A stretch of DNA of 62,012 nucleotides from Planctomycetaceae bacterium (GTDB lineage: Bacteria; Planctomycetota; Planctomycetia; Planctomycetales; Planctomycetaceae), in contig JAKFVC010000026.1 in assembly GCA_021732415.1 (NCBI GenBank), positions 1 to 62,012 of the forward strand. The letters are read 5' to 3'. Under the pieces are notes generated by a model. It made no database searches. It worked only from the letters and a program-made list of their open reading frames with translations, and was not told where the DNA came from. Below, piece by piece: positions 17,118 to 30,300 of this stretch. Position 1 is the first letter of the stretch. Each line of letters begins with the position of its first letter. The translations under genes were made by a program, and so were the position numbers.

Positions 17118-17882
17118 ATGGCAGCGAAAACCAAAACCAATCGGTAATCCCTAAAGCCTTACCCGGAATACCCTTTCACCGCTCACCCTGGCGGGCAATG
17201 GTGCAAGAAAATCAAGAGAAAGCTGTCCTACTTCGGGCCGCTAAGCGACCCCGACGAAGCACTGCAGGAGTATCTAAAAGATCGGGACAATTTGCAAGCG
17301 GGGTTAGGCCGTTGCTCCAACGAGGTTGTGCTCACGCTTGTAAAGCTCTGCAATCACTACCTGGAAGCCAAAGTCGCCCAAGTGCAACGAGGTGAGCTCA
17401 GCCCGGTCACGTTCTCCGACTATTTCAGAATCTGCAACAATGCCGCGGAGATCATCGGCAAAACCAAGCCGATCAAATCACTCGGTCCGACCGACTTCGA
17501 CCGGTTGAGGAGCAAGCTGGCCGAGACCCGCCATCTGACGACTCGCAAGGCGGAATTGCAAAAGATCAAATCCATCTTCAATGATGCCTACCATCTGGAA
17601 CAGATAGACAAGCCATTCCGGCTCAAGGTTCTCCTGAAAACGCCATTGAAGAAATCCATTCGAGGTGACCGGAACGAACGAGAACCGCAAATGATGGAAC
17701 CGCCGGAACTCCGGACGATCCTGCTCACCGTTTGGTTCGAGTCGGCCGGCGGCCCTGTCGGTGGCAAGTTCTGGGCATCGAGTTTGGGGAGTTATTTTGG
17801 GGGAAATGCACAACGGGGATTGACAACGGGATTTGTCTTGAGGGTAATCAACATGGGGATTTGCTTTCTAACAGACTGCTAA
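17118..17882 (+). pseudogene. Broken tyrosine recombinase (phage-type integrase)
   Basis: One frame can be followed from ATG 17118 (MAAKTKTNR) through an in-frame TAA at 17145-17147 to a stop at 17882. The early part reads PEYPFTAHPGGQWCKK and YFGPLSDPDEALQEYL, the usual N-terminus of planctomycete integrases. The part from about residue 70 has the SAM-like core-binding domain (LCNHYLEAK, SLGPTDFDRLRSKLA). After MMEPPELRTILL the expected catalytic domain with its Arg, His-x-x-Arg and Tyr residues is absent; the sequence runs into unrelated residues. The gene therefore has both a premature stop and a lost 3' half. Its place beside tRNA-Thr marks an old integration site. Confidence 0.82.
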
Positions 17883-18306
17883 TTCCCATTGCAAATGATT
17901 CGATTTTCGAGCCGACCTTAAGCATTCTTTTCTGGTCGGGCAATACATCGAGACTCGGGTTTTTCTTGAATGACGGTTCTCGGGGCGACACCGTGAGCCG
18001 TGGGCCTTAGAGTAAAACTGAAAGTCCGATGAGCCACTCTGAAAGGCGTATCTCCCGGTGCGCGCCGAGCGCTCTAGCGCGCCGTCATCTTCGTGATTTT
18101 TGCTGCGGTACCACCCCGTATGTGGCGCTGATTCTTCGCGCCGATACCGGATCTCAGTGCCTCGAAACACCGCACCCGTCGCTGGCTATTCTGTTCGGCA
18201 GTGAGGGTGAAAGTTGAATGATTCGTGACTTGCCCGATCGCCGTCACTCTTTTCAACCACGCCACGAACATCCTCGATCTCCTTTCAGATTTTAGTTGGT
18301 CCACAT
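17883..18306. other. Upstream region of the giant surface protein gene
   Basis: No gene is credible here; small frames on both strands show Arg/Ser-rich translations. The region must hold the promoter and leader of the 31-kb gene, but no clear -35/-10 pair or strong ribosome-binding site could be picked out before the ATG at 18307. A GC-rich stretch with repeated GCGCGCC/GCGCGCC words lies near 18060-18085. Confidence 0.45.
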
Positions 18307-21300
18307 ATGCTGCTTAACAGCTGGCTTACTGGGTTGCGTCGTCTCTTCCTGCAAAATCCTAGAAATTCTCGGCGGAGGTCCACAAGACAGGACCGGACGG
18401 TCGCTGGCGAGGCATTCAGTTCGAGCCATGTCGAGTTGCTGGAAGTTCGCACGCTATTGAGCGGAGTTCAAACCTTTCAGGACAACTGGGGGGCGCAGAC
18501 GACATCCGACGCAGATGGAACAACGCTGGACTTTTCAGCTGTCACGGGCGGGCTGGAGTTTTCGGTCCAGGGCGATGTGGTGACGGTTGTCTATGCCGAT
18601 GCGAATCGTACGGACCAACTCACGTTCCATGCCAATGGGCAGAACTACTCACTCATCGGTTCGCAAGCCAGCGACCGGTTTGTGATCTCTGATAACAGCC
18701 AGCTGACACTGATCGACAGCCAAGAAAGCGACGACACCGTCCGCTTTGATCAAACGATCGGGCTGACTCGAACGGGCGATTCCACGACCGCCACACGCGA
18801 CGACAGTTCGACATTTACACTCACTGACGCAGAAAATCTGACTGGGCGAGTGTCACTCGGTACCGCCATTCGCAGTGAAGTTGATCAATCGTTTGAGACG
18901 TGGACCAACGTCGCAAATTCGTTCGTCGAGAGCGAATTGCTGTCCGCCAAAATACCGTTTCTGGACGTGTCACTGGCGGAAGGACTGGGACGTGGCTTTG
19001 CCAGTTCCGTGCCTGCAACGCTGAGTGATGCGAAGGCGTACGCGAAGAATCTGCTGACCGTCGAAACATCGTCGCTCAATACGTTCACGGACCTGGGCGC
19101 TCTCGCCAGCGGCCTGGAGACCGCGTTTAACGCAGCCACGTCCGGCAATCCGTTCACCGTTACTGCTGGCATTTATGACTGGTCCGAACTGCGATTTGAT
19201 GTGTCCTTCGACGCTTCGAAGACATTCACTTTTGCGCCCTCGCTGTCGCCCGCGATTCAGTCGGCACTCGGAGCAGCCGGGATTGAGTTGTCGGCCTTTT
19301 CGAATCTTGATGTTCAGACTCGGCTGGGCGGTTCGCTGGAAGTTGGGATCCGACTTGATGGCTTGTCCACGTTAAATGCGACCACAGGAATTACCGATCG
19401 CGGTTTCCTGCGCGTGCAACCGTTCTCTGTCGAAGTCGATTCCCATTTTGCCAACCTCACGGCAGCGGCGGGACTTTCAGCGCAGGTGTTCGGGTCCGCG
19501 GCAACGGTCAATATCGTCAATGGAGTGGTGGATCTGAATGCCCGCGCGCAGTTGTCGCTTGATCCAGCGACCGCTGACGACAGCGGCCGACGGACACTGG
19601 CCTCGCTGGCAACGGTGCCAGCACTGCAATTCGAGGCATCGGGTACTCTCGATGCACGACTGCCGCTGAGCGCGATACTGGGAAATTTCGACCTCAACAA
19701 CTACGGCACACCGACGCTGATTCTGGCGACCGACAGCTTGTTCGTTTATCAGGACAGTCAGTTGCTGGTCACGACACCAGAAGTCTCCGTCGATGTGGCG
19801 ATCAATCCGGCGTTGGCGGAACGTCTGCTGGATTTGATCAAGCAGGTGGGTGATCTCGGTCAGAAACTTCCGTTTGGTCTGTTTGACCAGGAGATTCCTG
19901 GGCTTGGGCAAAGCCTCAATCAGCTTTTGACCAACAGTCAATCGACCGCCGAGGCCGGTGGTTTGGGTGGGACATTCAAGCTGCAGGACGCGGCCGGGCA
20001 CTATCTTTATAGCGACTACGACTCGAATGCTGGCAGCGGACAGACGTTGAACTCGGGCGTCACGGCACGCGGCCTGTTGGAGGCGCTCAACCCCTCGCTG
20101 GCGAGCCTCACTCAGGTTAAGTTCTCAACCGACAAGCTCGATTGGTCGCATCAGAATCTCGCGGGGTTCGACTTCGCCGCGTTCCGCAGCGCTGGCGGAG
20201 ATTCGCCAGACTTCTTACGCGGATTCAATTTCGCTGGTGCTGACTTGCGCGGTGCGAATTTCAATGGACTTGATCTGACCGGCATCAACTTCATTGGAGC
20301 ACGTTTTGATTCTTCGACCAACTTCTCCGGTGCAATCCTGCGCCAGACCGATTTCTCGGGAGCCGATCTTCGCGGCGTGAACGTCTCCGGCCTGGATTTG
20401 CGCGGGGCCAACTTCAGTGGCGCGTCGATTGACGGAACCAACTTCAGTTCCTCGGCGGCGTTCGATACCCATTGGGCCAACGTCCGATTCTCCAGTGCAA
20501 GACAACCCAACGTCAGCAACCTGCTGTGCAACACCGACCTGTCGAGCCTCTTCGGTTCGTCCGCTACGAGTGGTTGGAAGCGGCTGTCGTTTGGGCTGGA
20601 TCTGTCCGGATTCGCCCTTAAGAACTGGAGCCGCTTTGACCTGTCGGGATTGGATCTGTCGGGAATCAACTTCTCTGGGTTTAATTTCAGCGGAGCCAAC
20701 CTGCGCGGCGTTTCCTTCGGTGGCGCGATTCTGGATAACGCCAATTTGACCGGCGCTTTTGCGTGGGACGTGAAGTGGGGCACGCTCGGCAGTTCCAACA
20801 ATGTCAACGTCTCAAACGTCATCAGCAATCAACCGCTGCCGAGTTTGGGCTCATCGACGGGGACGCCCCGGATCTGGGGTTTAGGACTTGATCTGTCGGG
20901 TTTCAATTTCTCGGGCTGGGATCTTTCCGACATCGATTTCACGGGAGTCACCGTCACGGGATCCGACTTCCGCGGCACGACGTTGAACGGAGCGAAGTTC
21001 TCCGGCTTGGATGCCGGCATGAATTTCAGTTTTGCCGATTTCCGGATGGTGAACCTCAACGGCACGACTGTGCTGCGGGGACAGTTCCACGGTGCCAACT
21101 TCTCAGGCCTGGACTTCAGCGGCATCACGTTCGGCAATGGCTCGACTGATTTCAGCAGCTCCAATTTCAGCGGCAGCAAGAACCTCGATGGACTGTTCAG
21201 CGGTCAGTCGGCGAGTGTGACGCGGCGCTACACGGGCGTGAACTTCAACGGGGTGGACTTCAGTGGTCTCGCTCCAGCTGCGAAGGACAACGTCCAGTTT

Positions 21301-24300
21301 GGCTCATTCCAGGGAGCGAACTTCGAAGGTTCGAATCTCAGCGGATTGAACTTCAGCGGAGTGGACCTGTCTTCCGCTGCGTTCCACGGAGCGACGGTCA
21401 GCGGCGCGAAGTTCGACGGTGCGACGCTGTTGAACGCCAATCTCGCCGAGGCCAGCGGAAACGTCGCTTCGGCTACGGGAGCGTTCTACGACACGCACAG
21501 TTCTTTGCCTACCGGTTGGACAACTGACGCCTCATTCATGGCCGGACTGAACTCGGTGGTCGTGGAAGACCTCTTCGCGACTGGAGCGCCCGGACCCGCG
21601 TTTGCGTTCTCCGGCGGCCTGAAGTTTGACGGTCAGCATGTCAACTTGAGCTTGAATTTGCAGGCCAACATCGACCGCACCTTTACGTCCACGTTTGCAC
21701 TCGACGGCGACAACTTGCCTGCGGCGGTGAAGGCCGTGCTGCCGACAACGGAACTTGCCGGAACCGCTTACGGACGGGGCGTGCTGGCTCTCGATTTCGA
21801 TTTGGGCGTGCTGCTGGGGACGCGCGATCAATCGGTCGTGGGCCTGTTCACGGTCCCTGTGCCGGATGCCAGTTCGCTCGATCCCTACTTCCGCATCAAT
21901 CGCTTTGATGTCGGAGCCAGCGTGGGAATCGCGGGTCTGCAAGCGTCGCTCGCGGCTGCCGACGTCGGTGCAATTTCCCTGGAGAACAGTCATCTCAGCC
22001 TCTCGTTTGCCGGGCAAGTCGCACTCTCTTCGCAAGCGGATGCCGACCACGACGGCCAGTTGACCCTGACGGAACTCAACGCGCTGAAGGCCGCCAATCC
22101 GAGCGACTGGTTCGAGCATGCGGCAACGATTACTTCGGCGGCGAAATTTGATGCGGGACTGGCGGTGGCGCTCGATCATGTCGCCCTGTTGGGAACCGAC
22201 GTCACTCTGAGCGGCACCTTGAGCACAGAGATCAGTCGCACCGGCTCGGACATGGACGCGACGGTCAATCCGCCCGGCGACGTGACAGTCACCGTGACCG
22301 ACGCGACATTAAGCATCCCCGGGTTTGTCGATGTCAGCGGCGACTTCACTTTTGAGAAGCACGAATCGACCAATGGCACGATCACCACGACGACGATCAT
22401 CGCGGCGGGGACGAATCTGGACGTCTTCCTCGGAATCGGCGGAGAAGCGGGGGCGACAAGCGGCGATCCGATCGGAGTCCGCATCAGCGGTGCATCGCTG
22501 GGCGTGCATCTCGAGCGCCTCGTGGATAGTTCCGGCACTTTACCGACGGCGACGGGCTACGCGGTTTCCGTCACGGGCGGTGCTCAGCTGGTCGGAGTTT
22601 CGGGATTGAGTTTGAGCGGCACGCTGTCAGCGTCCGTCAACACCACCGGACATGCCATCAACGAAACGATCAACGTACCGAACGGCAGCGGGCCGGATGT
22701 GCCGGTCATGATCGTTTTCGCCAACGGTCAAAACGTCCCGACGTTCATCGGCGATGATGTCACGCTCAGCATCGCGAACTTGATTGAGTTGACCGCTGAC
22801 ATTCGCATCGAGAAGCAGATCGTCGGTCAGCAAACGCAAGTCCTGATCGGTGCGGAGCACATCAGCGCTTTTCTCGGAGTCAACGGTGTCGGCTTGACGC
22901 TCAATAACGGCACGCTCGGCGCGGTGCTGACCTCGGGTGGACCGGCAGGCACTCCAGGCGGTTACGCGATCAAAGGTTCGGGACAGGTCGGACTGACCGG
23001 TGCGGGTCTGGAGAACATCGGGCTGACCGGCACCGTAAATATCGAAGTCAACAAGACCGGAGCGGCGGTCAATCAGACGGTTCCACAACGAACCGCAGCG
23101 GCGACGCCTGTCGTTTTCACGAACGGGACGACGGTCAGCCGCATCTCGCCGCCGACCAATTTCGACATCACGCTCGACGATCAGACTTTCGTCACGGGGC
23201 TCTTCCAAGATTTGGCCGGGCAGATTGATGATCTCAATCACAGCTTTGATGTCACGGTCGATTCGTCCGGTAACCGCACTGCAGCCAGTTCGCTGGTGGA
23301 AGTGATTCCCGGGACCGATTTGACGATTGATGACTTGCTGGGTGCGAAGAAGTTGACCGGAGCCGGGAAGTTTATCGACTACTACCTGGCCTATCAGACG
23401 TACCTGACCGAGCTGGACGCGTACAACAATCCGCCCCTGGGGACTGATCCCGGACCAGAACCACAAGCGCCCGGCAATCCTGGCAATCTGCCGGACCCCG
23501 GAAACCTGAGAAGTGGTATCAACGGCAGCATCACCGGCGGCCAATCGACGTTCACCGCCGTCGGAGGTCGCTTCACCAGCGACTTGGCCGGCAAAACTCT
23601 GTCGTTCGTCGACGGCAATGGCAACACGGTGGCGACGTTTGACATCGCCTCGGTGACCGACGGCAACACGCTGCAATTGAACTCGTCTGCCAACCAGACG
23701 GTCAGCGGCCAGGCGTTCGTCATTCACGAAACCCAACCTGCTCCCATTGCTCCGCCGACCCTCCGCGGTCTGCTCGCGTACTTGAACAACTTCTGGATTT
23801 CGACCATTAGTGCGAACCCCGCTGATGGCATCAACCTCACGCTGACCAATCGCGGTGTCGGCCTGAGCGTCGCGATTGCCACGACGCAAACCAAGACCAC
23901 GACGCTGCACTTCGGCGATGAGTTCGACGATTACGGATTGAAGTTCAATTCCGATGTGACGATCGACCTCGACGTGCATTCCGCGATCGACGTGACATTT
24001 GGTGTCGACTGGGTCGATCGAAAGGCTCGCTTCGATGTCAACACGCTGGCGATGACCGCGACAGCTCATACGGACTTCATCGCAGCCGCGACGTTCGGCC
24101 CGATTGACGTAAGCGTCGGCAACGCGACTGCTCAGCAAGGTTCGATCGATGTCGATCTTGGTGGGTCGGTTTCGTATGTGAATGGCGGATTCACCTTCAA
24201 GCCGCAGAAGAACGGCTTCGAGGCGGTACTGCCAGTCTATGCCTCGCTCGCCGGAGTCGATCTGACGAACGGCCCGACTCCCATCGCGCGAGTTAGCGGC

Positions 24301-27300
24301 GGGTTCTTCAACAAGGTCGAACTTGAGTCGGGCACAACCGCTTCGGTGGCTGCGGGTCAGAAGACCTTCACGGTCACGGGGACCGATTTGATCGGCGTCA
24401 TTCAGGACGGCACGAGCGGATCGGTGGCCGCCAACAAGACGACGTTCACCGCGACGGGTTCCAACTTCACCGGCGCGCTCAAGGACAAGTTCGTTTCGTT
24501 CCTCGATAACAGCGGCAATATCGTCGCAACATTCGGCATCAAGTCGGTCACGAACGGCACCACGCTGGAACTCAAAACGGCGCCCGGCACGGCCTTCACC
24601 AATCGGCCCTTCGTGTTGCACGAACTCGATCTGCGGGGCAAGTTCGTTTCGTTCAACGACAACAACGGTGTGGCCGTCGCGACGTACAGCATTAAGTCGG
24701 CGACCAACAGCACGACGCTGGAGCTGACCGGTGCGGCCGACACAGGTTTCACGAACCGCCCGTTCGTTGTTTACGAGAATCAGAGCGGCTTCACCTTCAC
24801 GCACGAGAACTTCGACAAGCTCTTGGACTTCAAGAGCCTGACTGTCGCTCAGGTCATTCAAATGTTTCCGGACTTCCGCGATTACCTCGCGGACGAAGTC
24901 ACGAACTCGGACTCGCTGCTGACCCAGATTCCGTTTGTGCAAACCGGACTCAACGAAGTGCTGCGTTTCGCGGATGCCTTCAACAACAGCGTCTATTCGA
25001 AGATCAACTTCGATCTGCCGCGCGTGGACTTGCAGAGCGGCACGAACGGCAATCTGGCCAAGGGGCAAAAGACCTTCACCGCCGGCGGTGCGGGCTTCAC
25101 GAATGCATTGCAGAACAAGTTTCTGTCGTTCCTCGGTGATGACGGCAAGATCGTCGCGACCTTCGGCATCAAGACCGTCACGAACAGCACAACGTTGGAA
25201 CTGCAAACGGCCGGGGCGGCTGACTTCGCAAATCGTCCATTCGTCGTCCATGAAGAGCTGCAACGAATTCAAACGTTGCAGCAACTCACAGACGCGGTCA
25301 ACGCGGCGGGCGTGCTGCCGGGCGGAGTGCAGATCACGTTCGATCCCGTCAACCAGGTCTTCAGCATTCCGCTGACGTTTGCTGAATCGTTCGCGCCTGT
25401 GGATGCGCCGATCGACCTGGGTTTTGACCTCGGGGATTCGCTCTCGCTGTCCACCACGGCACACGGCGCAATCAGCGCGAACGCCAACGGCGGTCTCTCT
25501 TTGTACGTCGATCTGGACGGGCATGTGTACTCGGGCACGGCGGGCAACATCGCTCTCGGCTCGAAGCAGTTCTCCTCGAGTGCGTTCACCTTCACGAACC
25601 AGATGGTCGGCTATAAGGTGACGCTCGGCAGTGAGACTTACGAGATCAAGACCTTCACCGACGCGCATCACGTCGTCTTGGATCGCAACGCAGTGGCGGC
25701 AGCGACCGACGCCACGTTCCAAGTGAAGGAAGGACTTACGCTGGGTATCTCCGAGGCACACCTCGGAGGTTCGGTTTCGCTCGACGTGACCGATTTGTCC
25801 GTCGCCGCGAAACTCGGAATCATCGGCGTCACGGCGGGCGGAGCCGGAAGTGGTTCTGGCATCCACGTCGCGGCTGGTGCGCAGATCGTGCTGGATCGCA
25901 ATGTCGCCACGAACGATCTGGCCGACACGCAGTTCAGCTTTGGCGAGATCGTGGATGGCACGGCAACGAGCAACATCCATCTCAACTTCAGCGGAGATGC
26001 GTCGGCTCACATTCGCGGGCTCAAGATCAATGCGGGCCTCGGCAGCGACTTGCCGATTCCGTCTGCGGCGGAAGTTGGCATCTATGTGCAAGACCTGTTG
26101 CACAGCGGCGCCGTCAAGACGGTGCTCACCAACCCGTCGCTCGCGTTTGATCTCGTGGCCGCGCGAGTGGCTGGGACAGTCACGGCCTCGGATGTGGTGA
26201 TCTCGGTCCCTGATCTCAGCTCGGCATTCGACTTCAGCCAGATCACGTTTGAAGACATCATTGCCGGCATCCGCACGGGGATCGACTTTCTGGACCAGTC
26301 GCTTGCTGATGAGCCGTTCTACAACACGGCGCTGCCCGTCATCAATCGCTCGCTGGCGGACGTTTTTGCGTTTGCCGACGAATTCGCCGCCAAGGTGGAC
26401 GCCGCTGCGAAGAATTCCGCAGATGAGATTCAGCAGGTCGAAGGGATCATCGAAAATGCGTTGCACATCACTGACAACAACAGCCTTGATCCGCAGGACC
26501 AGAAGTTCTCGCTGCGACTGAACGGCAACACGCTCGACATGCACGTGCGGTTCGATGCCGTCTTTTCGGACATTTATCGATTCAATCTCGATCTCGACAC
26601 GTTGCTGCCCGACGTGCAAACGATTGGTGAATTGAGCGACCTGCTAGGCGGGCACGGCAACATTCAATTGGATGCGTTCGTCAATTTGACGATCGATGTC
26701 GGCATCCAATTCGGCGGCAGTGGCGGAACGCAGATCTTTCTGTACGACTACCGGCCCACGCGCGAATTGACCACATCCGCCAACGACACGCTGTTTTCTG
26801 CTCCTGGTTTCGCCGACGGCAGCAGCGATGTGACCGAGTCGATGTATCAGGCTCTCAAGTCGCAGTTCGTCGCGGCGATCGCGGCGGCGAAAGTGGGTCA
26901 GCCTGCCAACACGACGTTGAAGTCGATTCGCGCCAATGTCGTCAGTGCCATCGACGCCTCTCTCGGAGCGAACGCCAACACCGACTCGGTGTTCGGAGCC
27001 GGACAACTGCTAGGACGACGACAAGTCGCGCTCGTCGCATTGCAGGATCGCTTGCAGACCGACCTCGGGGCTGAAGTCGTCTTGCTCGCGGCGGATCAAA
27101 TCCAAGCCGCTGATGCGACGGCGCTCGGTCAGATCGATGCCTTCCAGAACGTGAAAATCACGCTCGACGTTCCGGTGGCGACGGATCAGGCGACCGGCAC
27201 GCACTTGTCTCTGGGTGCCCGCATCATTGGCACGAATCTTGAGCTGGGCCTGCAAGCTGGACCAATCAAGGTCGGGGTCAACAACGGATATGCGGTCCTC

Positions 27301-30300
27301 GACGGTGACGGCAATCGGGCCACCGACGACTACGCCACGTTCACGGTCGCGATTGACCAGGCGGCGGGAACGCCGAACGACGATGGGAAGTTCCATTCCA
27401 ATGAAGACCTGGGAGATAACGTCCAGGTCGTGCTCACTGGAGGCTTCGATGTCAACCTGCCGGTGAAGCTCGACATCAGTGGATTCAACTTCCCATTGGC
27501 GAATCCGCTCCGAATCCAAACCAATCCGCTCTATGCCGATCAAGGACTGCGGCAGCTCTTCAATCAATTGACTGATCAGCCGCTATCGATTCCGAGCCAG
27601 AAGGCTCTGACGTATACCTACCCGGACTTCGAGGCCGAATTCATACGGCTGGGGGGCGACTTCTCGATCCTGTCGCTGATCAACGATCCGTCGATCGTGC
27701 TGGATGGCATCGAAAGTGGCTTGGGCGCGGTGCAGGATATCTTCGACGGCAGCATCGCCCAGGACATCCCGCTCATCGGTGATAAGTTGCATTCCGCCGC
27801 GCAGTTCCTGAGTGGGATGCGTACCGGCATCTTGAACGATCTGCGAGCCAAGTTGAGTGGCAACGGCAAGCTGATCGAGGTAGTGCAACACGCCTTGTTC
27901 GACGTGTTTGGTCCCGGCGGACTAAGTATCTTGCGAGACAACACGCAGAACGGCACGATCACGATCGATGACGTTGTCGTCGGCTGGTACGACAAGAACG
28001 GAGTTTTCCTGCAAACGTGGACGCAAGGTGGCACACTGCCTGCCGGCGCGGATGCAATTCAATTCGACGTCGGACTGGGTGGCGTGGTGCTCGGGGGTGG
28101 TGTCGACATTCCGTTGAACGTCGATCTGCCTGGGTTCGCTCTGAATGTGGACGGTGGCTTCGGATTGGAGCTGGGTTGGGCCTATGACTTCGGATTCGGC
28201 CTCTCCACGACCGACGGCTTCTACTTGACGACCAATGACCCCGCGACTCCTGAATTCCGCTTCGATGTCAAAGCCTTCCTGACCGGAAGCCCGGACTCGT
28301 CTTACGCGGACGCGACCCCCTTTGACGCTGACGGAAAGCTGCTGTTCTTCAAAGTCACGCTGCAAGATAACGACATCGACCCGAATCAAGCGGGGTTCCA
28401 ACCCAGCGGCGTGTACGGCGGCTTGACGGTCGATTACACCGGCAATACGCGAAATCGTTTCACTTACAACCACCTCGTTTCCGCGCCACTCAGCAAGCTG
28501 TTCACGGTCAACTTTGGAGTCAATGCCAAGCTTGATATGGCGGCGACGCTCGAAGTGGATGGCGTGAAGGCGCTGCCGAAGTTGAAGGGCGATCTCAAGC
28601 TGGATTGGGGCTGGGATCTGCAACACGGAGCCTCGGAGCCACACGTCTCGATCGAGCGCTTCCGCATCGATGTCGGCTCTTTCGTGTCTGACTTCCTCAA
28701 GCCGATCGCGGACAAAATCCAAGACGTGCTGGGGCCATTCAAGCCGATTGTGAACGGGCTGACCGATCCCATTGACGGTCTTGGTTCGATTCTGCCGCCG
28801 GAGGTCGATCCGAATATGATCGGGCTGGTCAACCTGGTCCTGAAGCTGCAAGGCAAACCTCAGATTGATCCCAGCTTTTTGTATGCCGCGCGGGACATGC
28901 TAAAGCTGGTCGATCAGGTCAACGGCATGCTCGGTTCGACGGGTGAAATCTATTTGGGGACCATTAACGGGCTGGGGACGACGGACGCCAGCGCGACACA
29001 AGCCACCGACGACGATTTGGCGGCGCTCCCACCCGAACTCCAAAGTCTCGTCTCACTCGATGCGCCGCCCGAGATCCTTTCCAAGCTCAATGAGATCAAA
29101 GACAAGTCGTCCGGCGGTTCCACGAAGACGACACGGTCGGGATTTAAGACGCTGGAATACGTCAAGGACATCAGCAACTGGTTGAAGATTCTGCAAGGTG
29201 GCGATGCCACGCTCTTCACGTATCAGATGCCGGTGCTCGAACTGAAAACGGGCTTCGACGTGACCCTGGCGACGATCCTGATCGGACCGGTTCCCGTATC
29301 GATCAAGGCGTTCGGCAAGTTCAACGCGCAAGCCGATCTGTCGTTCGGTTACGACACCTACGGCATCCGCGAGGCATTCAGCACTGGCAACCCAGCGTAT
29401 GTGCTGGATGGCTTCTACGTCTCCGACTTCTCGCTGCCGACGTTTAAGAACGGAAAGATTGTCCCCGGCACCGGCGGCAAGGATATTCCGGAATTCACGC
29501 TCAACGCGATCGTCGGAGTCTCCGTGGCTGTTGATATTGGATTCGCGCAGGCGGGCATCCAGGGAGGCATCGAGCTAACCGCCAACTTCGATTTGCAGGA
29601 CATCGGCAAACCGGTGTTGAAGAAGGACGCGGACGGAAATGTGCTGAGCTACAGCATCGAGACTGACGGCAAGATTCACGCGACCGAACTCGTGGCGATG
29701 TTCAACTATGAAAATGGTGGCATCGACAATCTCTTCAACTTCGACGCGAAGCTGGAACTGTTTGCGGGCATCTTCGCCGACGTCTTCGGCGAGCGCATCC
29801 TCGACCTCGACCTCTTCCGCATTACCTTGTACGAGTTCGAGCACAAAGCGCCGTTCATCGAACCGAAGTTGGCGAAGCAGGTCGGTTCGACGTTGTATGT
29901 CAATGTGGGCGCCAAAGCGGGCGATCGAAAGTACTTCAATACCACTGACGGCGACGAGAAAGTCTACGTCACCGGCGAAGGGGGCACGGTCGGTGTCGAG
30001 TTCGACGGATGGTACGAAACGTACTCGGGGGTGACGACAATCGTAGCCGACATGGGGGACGGCAATGACTTGTTCGACGCCCACTTGCTGCAGGACGTCA
30101 CGGTCGATGTGATGGGAGGCGCCGGCAACGACACGCTGTATGCTGGGAGCGCGGGAGGAACGCTCGACGGCGGTGATGGGGACGACAAACTGATCGGCAA
30201 TACCGGCGCGGACACGTTACTCGGCGGTCAGGGCCAAGATACGCTTAACGCCGGTGCCGATGATGATCGACTCGTCGGAGGCGACGGCGATGATGTGCTG

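Noticed and set aside
17868-18217. Small frames upstream of the giant gene
   Set aside because: Overlapping frames on both strands, no start signal, Arg/Ser-rich translation.
18775-18800. Second tRNA-Thr attachment site near the start of the giant gene
   Set aside because: Only about nine bases (GACTCGAAC) match the tRNA 3' part, and they lie within the coding frame; this is expected by chance.
22627-26619. Minus-strand open frame of 1330 codons antisense to the giant gene
   Set aside because: Arg/Glu/Val-rich translation without motifs. The plus-strand frame has recognisable modules throughout this interval, so this is a shadow.
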